Under the pieces are notes generated by a model. The model was not told where the DNA came from. It did no database searches and worked only from the letters and a program-made list of their open reading frames with translations. Below are positions 35,004 through 47,250 of a DNA stretch of 64,000 nt, piece after piece (positions within the stretch are counted from its first letter, which is position 1; every line of letters begins with the position of its first letter). The stretch comes from Polyodon spathula (Eukaryota > Chordata > Actinopteri > Acipenseriformes > Polyodontidae), in NCBI RefSeq assembly GCF_017654505.1, contig NC_054547.1, positions 24,247,975-24,311,974 of the forward strand, given 5' to 3'. The position numbers were made by a program, and so were the translations under genes.

Positions 35004-35580
35004 CTGAAATGTTTGAGAGGAGCAGCAGCAGTTGATGTTCCTGCTGAAGTGACTTGGTGATCTGTATTGAAGATGAGCTGCTAGAACTTCATTCATCGAT
35101 TGTTCCAGTGTTGCAGCAAGGTGTACCACAATCTGATGCCTAGAGAGATGAAATGCCGACCATCCTATGTGTTCCCGGGTGATTCTGCGAAATTCTAGTC
35201 AGGCCGATGGGAGTGGTATGCCTACTGAAGAGAACAGAGATCGTAGATTAAAGATTGCTTGAGCGAGGGGATCCGAAGGTGGGGATATAAGGAGAAAATT
35301 GTCTCCCCGCAGATCCCGAACAGGTGGTGGAGGGAGGGATAAATTTGCATGATTTAAAAGCATTTAAATTATCCACTTTTGAAAGCCAGATGCCGTGGCC
35401 TGCTGCTTTGATAGATTTAATAGTGTCAGAAGCTGCAATGTAATGAGCGAGAATTGATCATGGGGAATTAGGGCATTGAGACTGGAGTGGAACTACCTCT
35501 CGGGTGGAAATATCAATCATTAGACGCTTTCCCTGATATTTTGCGGGTCACTAATCCGATGGGCAATACTGATTAGGAAC

Positions 35581-38030
35581 CAGAGTGGCCTAAATTACAT
35601 TACTGTACATTGTATTTGCATACAAAGTTCCCGGCTGTCTGTATGTTAGAGTCTTGCACAATTTTAACTCAAACTTGAAATTCTTTTTATTTTTCATTTT
35701 ATTTTTCACAAATTTATTTTTATTTAGTTTTATTACAGATACACATTAATAAAACAATTCAAACAGATTTGTCTATCAATAGTAGTATAGTATACATCGT
35801 GTAATACATACATATTTTTTATTAAACATTTTCCGATTTTTTATATTTTTACATAAAAAGACCTTGCACAGAAAGATAATATAGTTAAAATAACTTCTCA
35901 TTAGCAGCAGTAATTGTAATGTACAGGCCACCACTCTTTAATTAACTGCTTATATACTGTAAATGGTGCCCGTGCCCTCTATAAAAATACAATAAGATAA
36001 AATAAAAAATATCTATTTACACTGTCCTACATTGTGATGCTGTCATAATAATTGCACATACAGCAATCTACCCTTTGAAAAAATTTATAGAAACTGTATT
36101 TCAATCCCATTGCACTGAAGCAGAGCTCCAGTATACAAAACAAGCTTGGGGTTTCTCAGTATCTAAACACTAAGCAAAGCAGATTCATTCAAAAGCCAAA
36201 ACAGCATTTGCTCCAGTGCAAAGTTTATACCACTTGAAATAAAGAAATTAGTATACTAACACAAAATAAAGTAAACAATTCATATTTCCCGAAAAAGAAT
36301 AAACAGCTAATGCTTAACGACAGGATCTTTCGACTCCCATTCCAGCCGACAGTTGCAAAATCTGCACATCATTTTGAATTCCCAAATGATTCTCTCCAAA
36401 TTATTTATTTGCGCAAGTGCCATTTAGAGCTTCCGATTCCCTTCAGACCTTGTCTATTGTAACGGCTCAGCCTTTGTGCAAACCTCCCAATTTAGGATAT
36501 AACATTGCACGTTAATGTATGGTTTTTTAAGAAACATTTTAAACTTCCAATACAATATACAAGTTTACAATGGTAGTTTTGCACAGCAATTTTCACATTA
36601 CCAATGCCAACACTATGCACTTACAATCTACCCTTTGAGATCAAAGTTCCTTTTTTCAAGGGTGTCCTTTGGGAGTAAAGAGTCGTTACATGTTACACAA
36701 ACAATCATATATCTTAATTAAAAACAGACATAAACTCTCTTAAGAATCAACTTCCTCTGCAAGAAGTATCAGGTAGTATTAGGTAATATAGAACATTGGA
36801 TAATTAGCAACAATGTCATTTAGAATATACATGTTATAATGAATTTGGATAAAATTAAACAAAAGTGAATAATGAGCTCCTCACCGTTGATTTCAGCTCC
36901 CCACAGAACCAGGTATTTTATACTTGAGTAGTGGAATATCGGCTGTGAGAAAAGTTATCATACTGAACCATGCAGTAGCAGATACACCACGCTTCAGAAT
37001 GTTAAGCAAGTTTAAACAGTATTTATTATGGGGGAGTAACGGTGAAGTGGTACAATTCAGGCCAATAGAAAGATAACAAAACAAAAAAGTCATAGCAACA
37101 TCAAGGCAAGAAGATAAAAGAAGACAAAAGAAGATAAATGTATGAACAGGAAAACACGTTATCTTACACAAGCCCTGTAGGTCTGGCACATAAAGAGTAA
37201 TTCTCATTTATTTCCTTTTCTATTTCCCTTACTATGTGAAGGTGTTTGCAATCATTCTGAGTGGTTCTGTGTTCTGTTACTCCAATATTTTTTCTCTAGA
37301 TGTGCCTAAACCTGGCTTTGAACTTGAGCTATAGTTCCTAAACGCCAGCCCTGAACTGCCTTCCTCATTCCATTCAAATCATGTGACAGTGTGACCTTTC
37401 AGCCCCATCTAGTCTTCATGTATCTAGACAGACGGTAGTTTGGCCTGGTAGTTAAAAGTGCACAATTTGAAGGAGGTGTGGAAGGCAGTTCTGGTGCTGG
37501 CACTTAGGAGCAGAAGTTCAAAAGCAAATAAAGGCAGATTTAGAGAAACATGATAACTCAATTATTGAGCAAAAGAGCATTGTAAAAACAGAGGGACATT
37601 TAAAAAATACACTCATTTACATATGAAGGTAATTACTCTTTGATATTACAAAACCAGGAAGACACTTCTCGTTAGGTAATTTAATGACTCTTATTGTTTG
37701 TTACAGTACTACAGGTAGTTGTTTCTTTCACAAAAGAGTGTGCAATGTGCAGATTGGATACATCTGGCACAATATTATCACTTGTTTCATTTTGCAGTTG
37801 CCAATATGTAATGCCTGTAGTTTACAAAAGAACAGAACGGCACATTGCTGGCAGGAAGTGAGTGTACGGGGAAGCTGGTGCTGCAACTGGATGTGTTGTT
37901 GCCAGTCTATCCGATATGTATGTATGTCCATACACCTATCATAAATTAATGATAACCTAAACTAGATTCCGTAAGTCTGAGGATCTGGTGATGCTGCTGT
38001 GCTTCTTCGTATACAAAGTTTTTGTTCATC
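35581..38030. other. Unassigned DNA
   Basis: AT-rich. The text 36943-37200 has some LTR character (TGTGAGAAAAG and, on the minus strand, an AATAAATA polyadenylation-like signal), but I cannot find a matching second end. No gene supported. Confidence 0.35.
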
Positions 38031-38039
38031 TTGACAGTA

Positions 38040-38660
38040 GGAATATCCGGCAATCTTGTATAATTGTCAACGATCTTGATAAGCCAAGTCGGAGTTTACA
38101 CACCATAACCTTAGGCATATTGTAAACTATGACCGCATATGAGAATATCCCGCAGGCGCAGCCCGTACGGGACCCCTGTAATCTACAGCTATAAGTCGAA
38201 AGAAGTAATCAGGAAATGTTTGCTTAGCATACTTTCGAGGCTAGCTAATTTGATACGAATATACACGTGGCCATTCCCTGCTCGTTTTCCCATACGGTGA
38301 CCCTGTATGTCGTGTGGTGGAGCTGCACTATGTAAAGAACTTACCTGAAAGAAACAACAAAGTGCGGGCCTCGAGTCACTGGGTGATGCAGGTCGAACGT
38401 GCACTTTTTTTCCGGCAAACTTTCTTTTTTAAGAGTTCGACCACGAATGATAGCCACTTGTCCCACTGATTCCATATTGATATGACCCCTGTTGCCCCAT
38501 GTATATCTCAGGAATTGTTTGTAACTATGTACAAGCATCTAGTATTCTGATCGTACAATCGTCTGAACACCTTTTTTTTCCTTAACGGGACTCGTGTTTC
38601 CCCGAAAAGCCTACACTGTCCCAGAGAAAAAGGGTCCCTTCTCTTCAGGTGTTAAATTCG
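38040..38660. promoter_or_regulatory. CpG-enriched stretch, possible minus-strand promoter/first exon
   Basis: CpG dinucleotides are clearly denser here than in most of the window (for example CCCGCAGGCGCAGCCCGTAC near 38152). On the minus strand 38538-38345 is open (NMESVGQVAIIRGRTLKKES and further) and ends in a strong donor, CAG then GTAAGT, at 38344. I do not recognise the peptide. The combination suggests a first exon but may be chance; a recently inserted, not yet CpG-depleted sequence is the alternative. Confidence 0.3.
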
Positions 38661-40039
38661 CTGTCAGTGTATGGGTGCTTACAGAGTCTCTTTTCGGTTT
38701 TAAATCTTCAGACTTTCTTTTCAAGTCTTCAAGAATTTGTCTATCTGAACTATAACAGTACATCATAGTCAAGTAAGTTTGTATGTATCTGGAATGATAT
38801 TTTGTATATCAAGCAGCACCCTCATAAAAATGATAGTATATCGTGGGAGATATTTTGTAACTATGGATCGCATTTCTAGTAATTATTTATAATAGCTAAA
38901 GGGGCCTAATATCTGAAGTTGGGCCGATTTGCCTTCTAACGGCAATTTAGTTAAATCCACCCCCGAAACTCAACTGAGTGAGATTCAATGGTCTATTAAT
39001 GGTAATTACCAATAATTTTTAGACACTTAGCCCTCAATAGAACTGTTTTCTGCATGACCAAAATAGTAGTACCGTCCCCCATCAGTGGGATCTTGAAAGA
39101 CGGAATGTTACTTTCTGCCTCACACTGAATGGTACGGGTGATGGACATATATACTACCTGTAACTCGGTGGTTTAAGTACCCAAATTATGGGAATTAATT
39201 TTTTATTATAAACATAAATTTGTATTTTTATCTACAATTTCATGAAGTCCAAAGGTATTTACCAAAGCCCCTGAATTTTTTAAATACTTCATTGCTGTAA
39301 CAGCTTTAAAATCGAATTAGCTAAATCGTTATTTCCCAATCTATGGTGCTTATACCACGATCTGGGTCGAATCATGGGGTGTTTTACATGTGAGGGACTC
39401 CCCGCCCGGTATAGAATTGAACTTTTAAAATACATTTTGTTTCAGTCACCAATGTATCTCGGTACATTATTTAAAGCATGGTAATTTCGTACCAATTGAA
39501 AATTACTTTAATGTTCCTACTGAATCCAGGGATTCGGCCCGAATACCTACTTTTTGAGCAGGGCTCAGATTCGGATGAATCTAGGATTCGGTACTTATGA
39601 ATCCTAAGCCACTTGATTTATCTGAACTGAGGAATATTGGTGTCCACTGTGTGTAGAGTAACACATCCATTGGTTAGTAACCCTCCTAATGGTGTGAATT
39701 TTTTTTTTGTATTAATGTAAAAAAACAACAATACTCATTATGTGATGAGTAACGTTTTCTACTTTAGCATGCGGCCAGTTTTGAGGAAAGTAATGACGAC
39801 TGCGTTATTCTGTCCTTACAAAAGTACTGGTCGACGACTTCACTTTGGATTTGAATTTTGGACGTTGCAGAAGGTTGATTGCTAAACTAAACCGTGTTAA
39901 TCTCAAAACTCTCGTCCATTTGGCAAAGTCAAAATCCTGACCTACCGTTTTTGGACAGATCATGTAAAAAGTTTCAGTTTTGGTGAACCTTAGGCAAAAG
40001 GTTTTTTCCACCTACGCAAATACCTTTTTACAATGGAAA
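38661..40039. other. Unassigned DNA with moderate CpG content
   Basis: Contains repeated GATTCGG/CCGAATC-type words at 39530-39595 (GGATTCGGCCCGAAT and others). Similar words occur in subterminal regions of some DNA transposons. No ends or coding found. Confidence 0.35.
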
Positions 40040-40040
40040 T

Positions 40041-40076
<36 letters not shown>

Positions 40077-40299
40077 ACAAAACCAAAAACAGCAAGCACA
40101 AACACCAGCTTGCTTCCTCAGCTCCTTCCTCTCCCTAGTGGGAAGTTGAGGCCTCCTTTTATGTCAGGTGGCTGGGTGCTGATTGATCGTTTATTACTCT
40201 AATCAACCCCAGCCACCTGAACACAATAAACCCAGGCAGGTAGGGGAATTTAACCCCATAACTGCCAATTTATCAAGGGCAGAGCTCTGCTCTGCCACA
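40040..40299 (-). mobile_element. LTR fragment
   Basis: On the minus strand it starts TGTGGCAGAGCAGAGCTCTG at 40299. It continues with AATAAA-containing text, an ACATAAAAGGAGG TATA-like box near 40165, and ends in a long A/T tract. TG start with a short palindrome and promoter-like box suggest an LTR; the far end is lost in the 35-bp poly(A) at 40043-40075. Confidence 0.45.
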
Positions 40300-40315
40300 T
40301 GAACCTTATATAAAC

Positions 40316-40575
40316 ATGAACCAATATAAGGTTCTTCACAAAACACATTTTTCCAGTAGAAGGTTGTTTCTGATGGGTCTTTCGGACACCCAAACATGCC
40401 AATGCTGCTCAGGAGATGAGCTAGACAGCTATGTCCAAGCACTGCGGTACTGTCCAATAATAGAAACATTTTGCAAGAAGGTACTGCGTACTCTATCTTG
40501 TATCCTTGGCTGTGACATTCCTGCTTCACCTGCATGTTTACAATGTGACCTTTCAAGCTTTGATCTTCTTAAAAA
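40316..40575 (+). mobile_element. L1/Tx1-type LINE, C-terminal fragment
   Basis: The frame beginning at 40316 reads KVLHKTHFSSRRLFLMGLSD, TQTCQCCSGDELDSYVQALR and ILGCDIPASPACL. This is the L1-clade C-terminal region (pattern W/H-T-H-x-T-P-x-R-L-x-x-M-G-x-S-D, then a Cys-x-x-Cys motif and I-x-G-x-x-IPxSP). Only about 85 codons remain, followed by 13 A residues at 40571-40583 that may be the poly(A) tail. Confidence 0.75.
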
Positions 40576-40582
40576 AAAAAAA

Positions 40583-42749
40583 ATCATCATCATCATCATA
40601 TTCAGCCTTTTTCAATCCATTGCTAGATGAAGGCCTCCCCAAGATTGTTCCACAAAAGCCTGTCTGCTGCATCCCTCATCCATGTTGCTCCATGTGTTTC
40701 CTAATTTCATCTTGCCATCTTCCTGGAGGTCTTCTTCTTGGTCTCTTCATATCTCTTGGGATCCAGTCTAGTATCTTCTTGGTCCAGCGGTTGTCTGTTC
40801 TTCTTGCTGCATGTTCGGCCCACTGCTATTTTATTTTTTTTATTCTTATAATAACATTGCATACTTTTGTTTGTGATAGTTTTTATTTATTTATGTTAAA
40901 AATGATTTGTCTCTATTTCCTCAGTATTCATTACAAAGATATAGCTTTCAGCTAGTTTGTACGCTGTACTCAAGTGCATGCAGTAGACAGAAAAAAAATC
41001 ACTCACGTAGGACCGGCAGTGCACTTTAGAAGTCACTACTCAAAGGGTTAAGATGATCCATTGTGCTAAATCCACCCCTGAATCCTGCTTGCTCGATTCA
41101 GGAGTCATCTTGAAGTCTGTTGGTGTATCTTGGTAAAAATGTTGTAGATTATAGAAAGTAAGCCAATAGATCTGTAGTTCTTGAGGTCTTCTTTATCTCC
41201 TTTCTCATGTAAAGCATCACCAATTGTTCCAGTCGTTTGGCACTTTCCTTTGCTTAATAGAATCTGTAAAAATATGCGACAGTATTTTTGTCTGTTCTTT
41301 ACCTCCTTCTTTCATGATGTCAATTGTTATGATGTCTTCTCCCAGTGTCTTTCCTGTCTTCATATGTTTTGGTAGAACTTTTTCCGTGGGTTGCGTTTTT
41401 TCCATCTTGTCTTCATCATCTGCTACGTTGCTCTTTTCATCTTGACATAATTTTCTGTAAAAGTCTTCGACACTCTTCAAAATCTATTTGCGGTTCTTGA
41501 TGACTGTCACCTCCTCTTGTTTGATTGCTAAAATCTTTTTCTTTCCATATGATTAGTCTTTGTTTTGCTTTCTTCATGTTTCGATTCTTTTCAATAGTTT
41601 TCTCTACCAACCTACAGTGTAACAAATCTATATCCTCAGTAATGTGTTTTCTTACTGCCTTGCAGAGCTCAATGTATTCAATCTTTGACTTCAGAGCTGC
41701 TGTTTGTTTAATGTCCCTTCTTTTTTCATGAGGTCTTTTGTCTCTTGCGTGATCTTCTGGCTGCATTTTGTACTCTGTGTTCTAGCAATGTTTTTTGTTG
41801 TTTCTGCAATTACTTGCGTCACTTCCTCATAGATTTTGTTTGCCTTGATTGCTTAATCTTTTTTGCAGACCTTGAAGAGCGCTGAATCTATTCTTCAGTT
41901 CCAGTTGAAACACCAGGCTTTGCTTCTGGAGCATTTCTACGTTGCTTGTGGTGAATTTCGTCATCAAGAGTTTTGCTCTCTCCAGTGCTATGTTTAGCTG
42001 TATTTTGCATCTTACAAGTCTGTCTTCACTTCCTGTTTTAAAATTGTTCAGTACTGAGAAATCTTGTACAGTGTGCTTCTTATTGGTGAGTATGTAGTCA
42101 ATTTCATTCTTCACTCCTTTGGGTCCGAAGTTTGTTGTTGGTGCATATATTTGGATGACCTGAAGTTCATACTTCCTTAAAAGTTTTCTCTATCAGTCTT
42201 GCGGACCTCTGTGATGTGCTGTCAATCACTACTACATTATTCTTGATTCTCTTGTGGACAATGAATCATGTTCATCCATCTGTAGTGCCTCGGTAGAAGA
42301 TGTCTAGTAGTCCTTCGTCTTTTCGCCATACTTCGCTTAGTCCTACGATGTCCCACTTGATTCTTCCAAGTTCTTATACTAACTCTTGAAGTCTTGCTTC
42401 ACCTGAAAAAAATCTGCAGTTGTACGTGGTCAGGGTCAGTAAAATCGTAACCCGGTGATTCATAGCACCCTCTGCCTTCATGTCTAACCGGCCACTGCCT
42501 TGGTGAGCAGCAATCCAGCCTTCGGGGAATGAGGGACATGTTTTTGTGTGTGCTTTCATCATGGGGGGGTTGGACATAACTCACCACGTTAGCCAGCTAA
42601 GTGCGCCTTCCACTTTGTCTGAGTATGTTACTCAAGCTTTCACAGCATGGTTGAACCTACCAAAGTCAGGGGACCCCCCGCTATACTTTGTCTTGAGTAC
42701 CCGTTTTCACCCTCCTGTCACTTTGAGGCAGTGGTAGTTGGACTTTAGG

Positions 42750-42750
<1 letters not shown>
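40583..42750 (-). mobile_element. RTE-clade LINE, decayed
   Basis: On the minus strand: 5' leader and endonuclease start (TTYNCRFFSGEARLQELV, about 42400), endonuclease end (KNEIDYILTNKKHTVQDFSV, 42114 downward), linker (KKAKQRLIIWKEKDF, about 41600), and RT start (KTGKTLGEDIITIDIMKEGG, about 41320). The RT core with YADD is missing. The C-terminus reads IPRDMKRPRRRPPGRWQDEI (about 40740). The 3' end is a trinucleotide (GAT)n at 40583-40600, as RTE elements often have. Confidence 0.85.
41217..42114 (-). pseudogene. RTE polyprotein remnant
   Basis: Three frames in series hold the endonuclease C-terminal block with NEIDYILTNKK and RLVRCKI, a Lys/Glu-rich linker, and the first RT block with LPKHMKTGKTLGEDIITIDI. 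At least two frameshifts separate them. The invariant RTE pattern KxPGxDxIxxE is degraded to KTLGEDIIT. No catalytic core remains. Confidence 0.8.

Positions 42751-42753
<3 letters not shown>

Positions 42754-42824
<71 letters not shown>
42754..42824. repeat. (TA)n microsatellite
   Basis: About 35 TA units directly between the RTE leader and a Tc1 terminus; Tc1 elements insert at TA. Confidence 0.95.
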
Positions 42825-42827
<3 letters not shown>

Positions 42828-43975
42828 CTTTGAAAAAGTATTCACACCCTTGAACATTTTTCACATTCTGCTGCCTAAAAAATAAAATTCAAAATGCATT
42901 AAAGTAAGAGTTTGTTTAATTGATCTACACAACATCATCTACACTTTCAACACGTGAAAGAACAACTATAGAAATATTCAAAATGTAATTAAAAATAAAA
43001 AAACAAAAATTCTTGATTGCATAAGTCTTCACACCCTTTGTCATAGAAAACGCAAATTAACTCAGGTACAAAAAATTGCCTTAGCAAGGCACATAATAAG
43101 TTAAATTGAGCCCATATGTGTCCAATCACAGTAGTTCAACTGATCTGAATACTCTTGGCTGAAGAATCAAGCTGTTTCTGTTGTATGAAGTGAATCTGAA
43201 GCAAATGGCAAAACATGCGAAACAAGGAGCTGCCAAAAGAACTCCGGGATAAAATGATTGAAAGGTACAGATTGGGGGAAGCCTATAAGAAACTTTCAAT
43301 GTCTTTGAATATCCCTTGGGGCACTGTCAGGTCCATCATTGTAAAGTGGAAACAGTTTGGCACCACCAAGACACTGCCTCGATCAGGCCATCCCTCCAAA
43401 GTCAGTAGCCGTGGCTTAAGGAAACTGCTGAGGGAGGTCACTGTGAGGCGTAAGATTACTTTAAAAGAACTACAGAGGTCTCTGGCTGGGATTGGAGAAA
43501 ATGTTGATTGTTCAACAAGAGTACTCCACAAACATGGCTGTATGGGAGGGTGGCAAGAAGGAAGCCACTGCTGAAAAAAAAGCCATATGATGTGATGCAT
43601 AGCATTTGCAAAGAAACACTTAGGGGACATTACACGCATGTGGGAGAAGGTTTTGTGGTCTGATGAGACCAAAGTAGAACCTTTTGGTCTCAATGCTAAG
43701 CGATATCTATGGCGTAAACCAAACACGGCACATCACCCTGCTAACACCATCCCTACAGTAAAGCATTGTGGTGGCAGCATTATGTTTTGGGGATGCTTTG
43801 CAGCAGCAGGGACAGGGAGGCTTATGAAAATCGAAGGAAAGATGGATGGTGCAAAGTACAGGCAGCAGATCCTGGTGGAAAACCTGTTCCAGTCTACCAG
43901 AGACCTGGGACTGGGGAGAAGATTCACCTTGCAACAGAACAATGATCCTAAGCACAAAGCAAAAGCAACAATGGT
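42825..43975 (+). mobile_element. Tc1/mariner element A, 3'-truncated
   Basis: The left terminal repeat GTTCTTTGAAAAAGTATTCA starts straight after the TA tract. The transposase reads in two frames from 43215. At about 43975 the text switches to a second Tc1 family before the third catalytic residue, and the right terminal repeat is missing. Confidence 0.88.
43215..43975 (+). pseudogene. Tc1 element A transposase, truncated
   Basis: The paired helix-turn-helix half is at 43215-43574: LPKELRDKMIERYRLGEAYK, LNIPWGTVRSIIVKWKQFGT, RSGHPSKVSSRGLRKLLREV. After a frameshift near 43560 comes the catalytic half: KVLWSDETKVEPFGLNAKRY (first Asp), TVKHCGGSIMFWGCFAAAGT, RRFTLQQNNDPKHKAKATM. Where Tc1 usually has QQDNDPKHTA the second Asp is replaced by Asn (QQNNDPKH). 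The part with the third catalytic residue is gone. Confidence 0.87.
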
Positions 43976-45064
43976 ACATCCCAGCATGTTTAGGGTCATG
44001 TATAAAAATGCTAGACAGGCCTGGTTGCCTATAATTATGGCTAGCATGGCTGCAAGAGGAGACCTCAGTTACTTTGAAAGAGGGGTGATTGTTGGGGAAC
44101 GCTTGGCAGGAGCTTCCGTGACCAAGACAGCTTAACTTGTTGATGTTTCACAAGCAACAGTATCTAAGGTGATGTCAGCACGGAACTCCGAGGGAAAGAC
44201 ATCATCAGCAAAGGGCAACAGTGAGCGGAAAGCGCATACTCTAGGATTGTGATATCCGTGCATTAATTCGAAGTGCAAGGCAAAACAGGCGAGCAACTGC
44301 AGATCAATTGACTGCAAATTTCATCCTGGGGCGCAAGCAGCCAGTTTCATCAAAAACGGTCCACCGAGAACTCCACAGAGCGGGATACCATAGTCGGGTT
44401 GCAGTGCACAAACCGCTCATCACACCTGGCAATTAGTCCAGTGGTGCAAAGGGCACAGGCAATGGAATGGATTTGATATGGTCAGATGAATCATCCTTCA
44501 CCATGTTCTCGACAAATGGATGAGTGCACGTGTTGTGCCAACATAAAGAACTCTACAGCCGAGTGTTTGGTTCCAACAGTGAAGGGTTCTGGTGGTTCCG
44601 TAATGTTGTGGGATGCATCTTCTTGCCATGGTTTGGGTGCACTCATTCCCTTAGAAGAGAAGGTCAATGCTAATCGCTACTTAATGGTGTTTAGTGATCA
44701 TCTTCACCCAATGTTGCAGCATTCCTTTCCTGCCGGGGGGGGGGGTGTCTTCCAGGATGACAATGCCCCCATCCACAGAGGAGGTGTGGTCGCCCAATGG
44801 TTTGACGAGCATGACACTGATGTTATCCATATGTCATGGCCTTCTCAGTCACCAGATCTGAACCCAATCGAGCATTTATGGGATATTCTGGAACGACACC
44901 TGAGACAGCATTTTCCACCTCCATCAACCAGGCGTAAGTTGATTGAGTTTCTCATGGAAGATTGGTGCAGCATCCCTCCTACAGAATTCCAGAGGCTGGT
45001 AGACTCTATGCCACGGCGCATACAGGCCGTACTGGCTGCACATGGTGGCCCAACACCCTATTAA
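43976..45064 (+). pseudogene. Tc1 element B transposase (second family), decayed
   Basis: A different Tc1 lineage starts in frame: MAARGDLSYFERGVIVGERL, AGASVTKTA, then a stop. It continues with TVSKVMSARNSEGKTSSAKG, HKPLITPGN, WSDESSFTMF (first Asp, other frame), and finally the long frame 44486-45064 with FQDDNAPIHRGG (second Asp), [20 protein letters not shown] (third residue Glu), and a C-terminus MPRRIQAVLAAHGGPTPY that is complete. At least three frame breaks. Terminal repeats were not found. Confidence 0.87.
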
Positions 45065-46794
45065 GTGGCTTTACATATATACTGTATATACGACTGTAAG
45101 AAAATCATGGGCCGTGCAATTGTTGCGGAAACCACAACTTTTAACACAAACCACAAACTTTTTATAGTTGTTGCAACTTTTAATGTGACTACAATTATTA
45201 ATAATTTCTATTATTTATTAATAATTGTTACAAAAATCAACAAAGAAGTTTGAAATGTTTCGACAAGTTCTATTTCGAAGGTAGCAAAGTGCAGTATTAA
45301 AAATTTTGTTACAGAACCCACCAGATTAGTCAGCCAATGTTCTTTTAACAGTTTGACACCTTCGTGAAAAGTTATGCTTATTATGGGTGCATTCGTAAAC
45401 TCAATCTCAGGGTGCCAGAGAGTACTTTGACCGTTTGTAAACTCCTGGAGTTCTCTGTGGTGTCGTTTGAAAACTTTTGTCTGCTGGGCTATCGGTTGTC
45501 TCAGGTAACAATGCAGTAAAGTTCATAATTCAATTATAATATAAACACACTAAAAGTACTTATTTAAAATTACCCCAGTGTACAAAAATTTTAAAATCCT
45601 AAAAAAAACAAGGACGATGATCGGTACTTCCAACCAAACACTGGAAGGGGTTTTAAATGTTGTTAGGCTTTGTCCTACATTTGAGTAATGTTTTATATAT
45701 ATATATAAAACAACAGAAAAAAGCTAGATGATGAAGGACTTAGTCTGAAATGTTCTGATAATTGATTTTATATTAATTATTCACATTTTTATGTACCTAT
45801 AGTACTTTTTTATTCTTTATTTTGATTATTTTGGTACACAGCAGTTGTCCTTTTTTTTTTTTAAAGATCATTTATTCCAAAAACAAAGAATGCAACACAA
45901 TTAAAATATCAAATCAATATGATGGTTATACAATCTGTGGCACATTGTTATTTTAGTTGTAATCTTCAATGAGACACAATTGTGCTGGTGACACTATTAG
46001 GCAGGGAGATCGGATTTGGCACTAATAGTGCCAAATATTACCAAGTGACATTATTTGGCAGCAACACCAGCAGAGGGGTAGAAGTCAAAAGTTTATCTAA
46101 AATGTGAGGAAAAACAATTTATTTTTAGTGTCCTTGGTATTTTTCATCAATAAACCCTTCAATGTTTACACAATCTCCTGGATTCTTAATACCTCAATGG
46201 TGGGCATTTGTATGCCAGATATTTGCATCTCCTGTCATATTTGCAAATATTTTATGTACTGACTCTTCACAGTTTTTGATAGTTTATCGACTTTTAATTT
46301 AGCATTGTTATGGTCTTAAAAGTCTATTTTATGCACATCAGCTTTCCACTATACAGTAATTCAGCACTTCTGCTACATCTGCTTTGATATACGATCATGA
46401 CACCAGTAAATTAGAAGACAACTATTTTAATAATGGGCCCTAAACTTACATTTGTATATACATCTAGAGTACTACTTGTCCTTTTAAGATGATCAGGTGT
46501 ATATGGAGGCACTCAGTCTCTCCATCACTATCTGACAGTGATTATTAAAAAGTGTCTTAAAAAGTGATTATTTAATTGTGGACTTATGTTAGCACAAGCT
46601 ATTGAGATCAGAATCTGGCAGAATATGAAGGAATCTGTCTGTCTGTATGTCAGAATTTACATGTGATCAGCTATTTTTTCTTTGTGTTTTGTTGGCAATA
46701 AACAGCTGAGCACTAGATGGTGCTGACACTATTATGAAGACACTTAGGCTGATCTAGTCTACATTACAAATGTCTATGACAGGCAACTTTATAT
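45065..46794. other. Unassigned AT-rich DNA
   Basis: No gene. Contains a perfect 23-nt hairpin at 46014-46036 with 11-bp arms (ATTTGGCACTA) and a short self-complementary TA stretch near 45690-45710. Confidence 0.4.
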
Positions 46795-46885
46795 AATCTT
46801 TATTTTTTTTATATAGCGCTATTTATAGTGGACCACCATCACAAAGTGCTTTACAAGATATATAAACGTAATCGAGAAATCGCAC
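46795..46885 (-). mobile_element. SINE 3'-end fragment
   Basis: ATATAGCGCTATTTATAGTG and GACCACCATCACAAAGTGCT match the 3' tail of the SINE at 57.2-57.5 kb. Only the tail remains, as expected for 5' truncation of a minus-oriented copy. Confidence 0.75.
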
Positions 46886-47248
46886 TCAGAAAACAATTGC
46901 AACCATCATCAAAAGACGTGAGTACAAAAACCTAATTAAAAATGCAATGAGTAGCTTTATTTTATTGATTAGTTTTATTTTTTTACTGTCCACTTCTATT
47001 TTTTAAGTTGTTTGCAATCAATCAAAAAGTGGTCCTTCTTACAATCAATCAGTGTGTTGATTTTGTGTGCAAGGTGTTTTAGCTACGACTTCAATGTTGC
47101 TTTCTACAGACGTATGTTGTGTAGGCTACATCAGCCAAAGTGTCTTTATATTAGTAAGCACCAGCACCCTCCTACTACAGTGTATCTATCTAAGACAGGC
47201 AACTAGACCTAAAAATAGCTTCTCTACTCAGGTGAAGGTACCTTATCA

Positions 47249-47250
<2 letters not shown>

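Larger units (their letters stand above)
33592..35580 (-). mobile_element. Ngaro/DIRS-like retrotransposon, heavily decayed
   Basis: The stretch 34080-34620 parallels 58850-59340 in order and wording, including CCCCCACTCCAGGCA and the recombinase-coding part. Its left end near 33592 and right end near 35580 are guesses from loss of the character of the text. A frameshifted coding region lies on the minus strand upstream of the recombinase (34815-35370). A G-run at 34980-35003 interrupts it. Confidence 0.6.

Noticed and set aside
36943..37200. Possible LTR on the minus strand
   Set aside because: TGTGAGAAAAG and a polyadenylation-like signal are suggestive, but neither a second end nor a TSD could be found.
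40506..40955. 149-codon plus-strand frame
   Set aside because: It is antisense to the RTE 3' region and has no features of its own.
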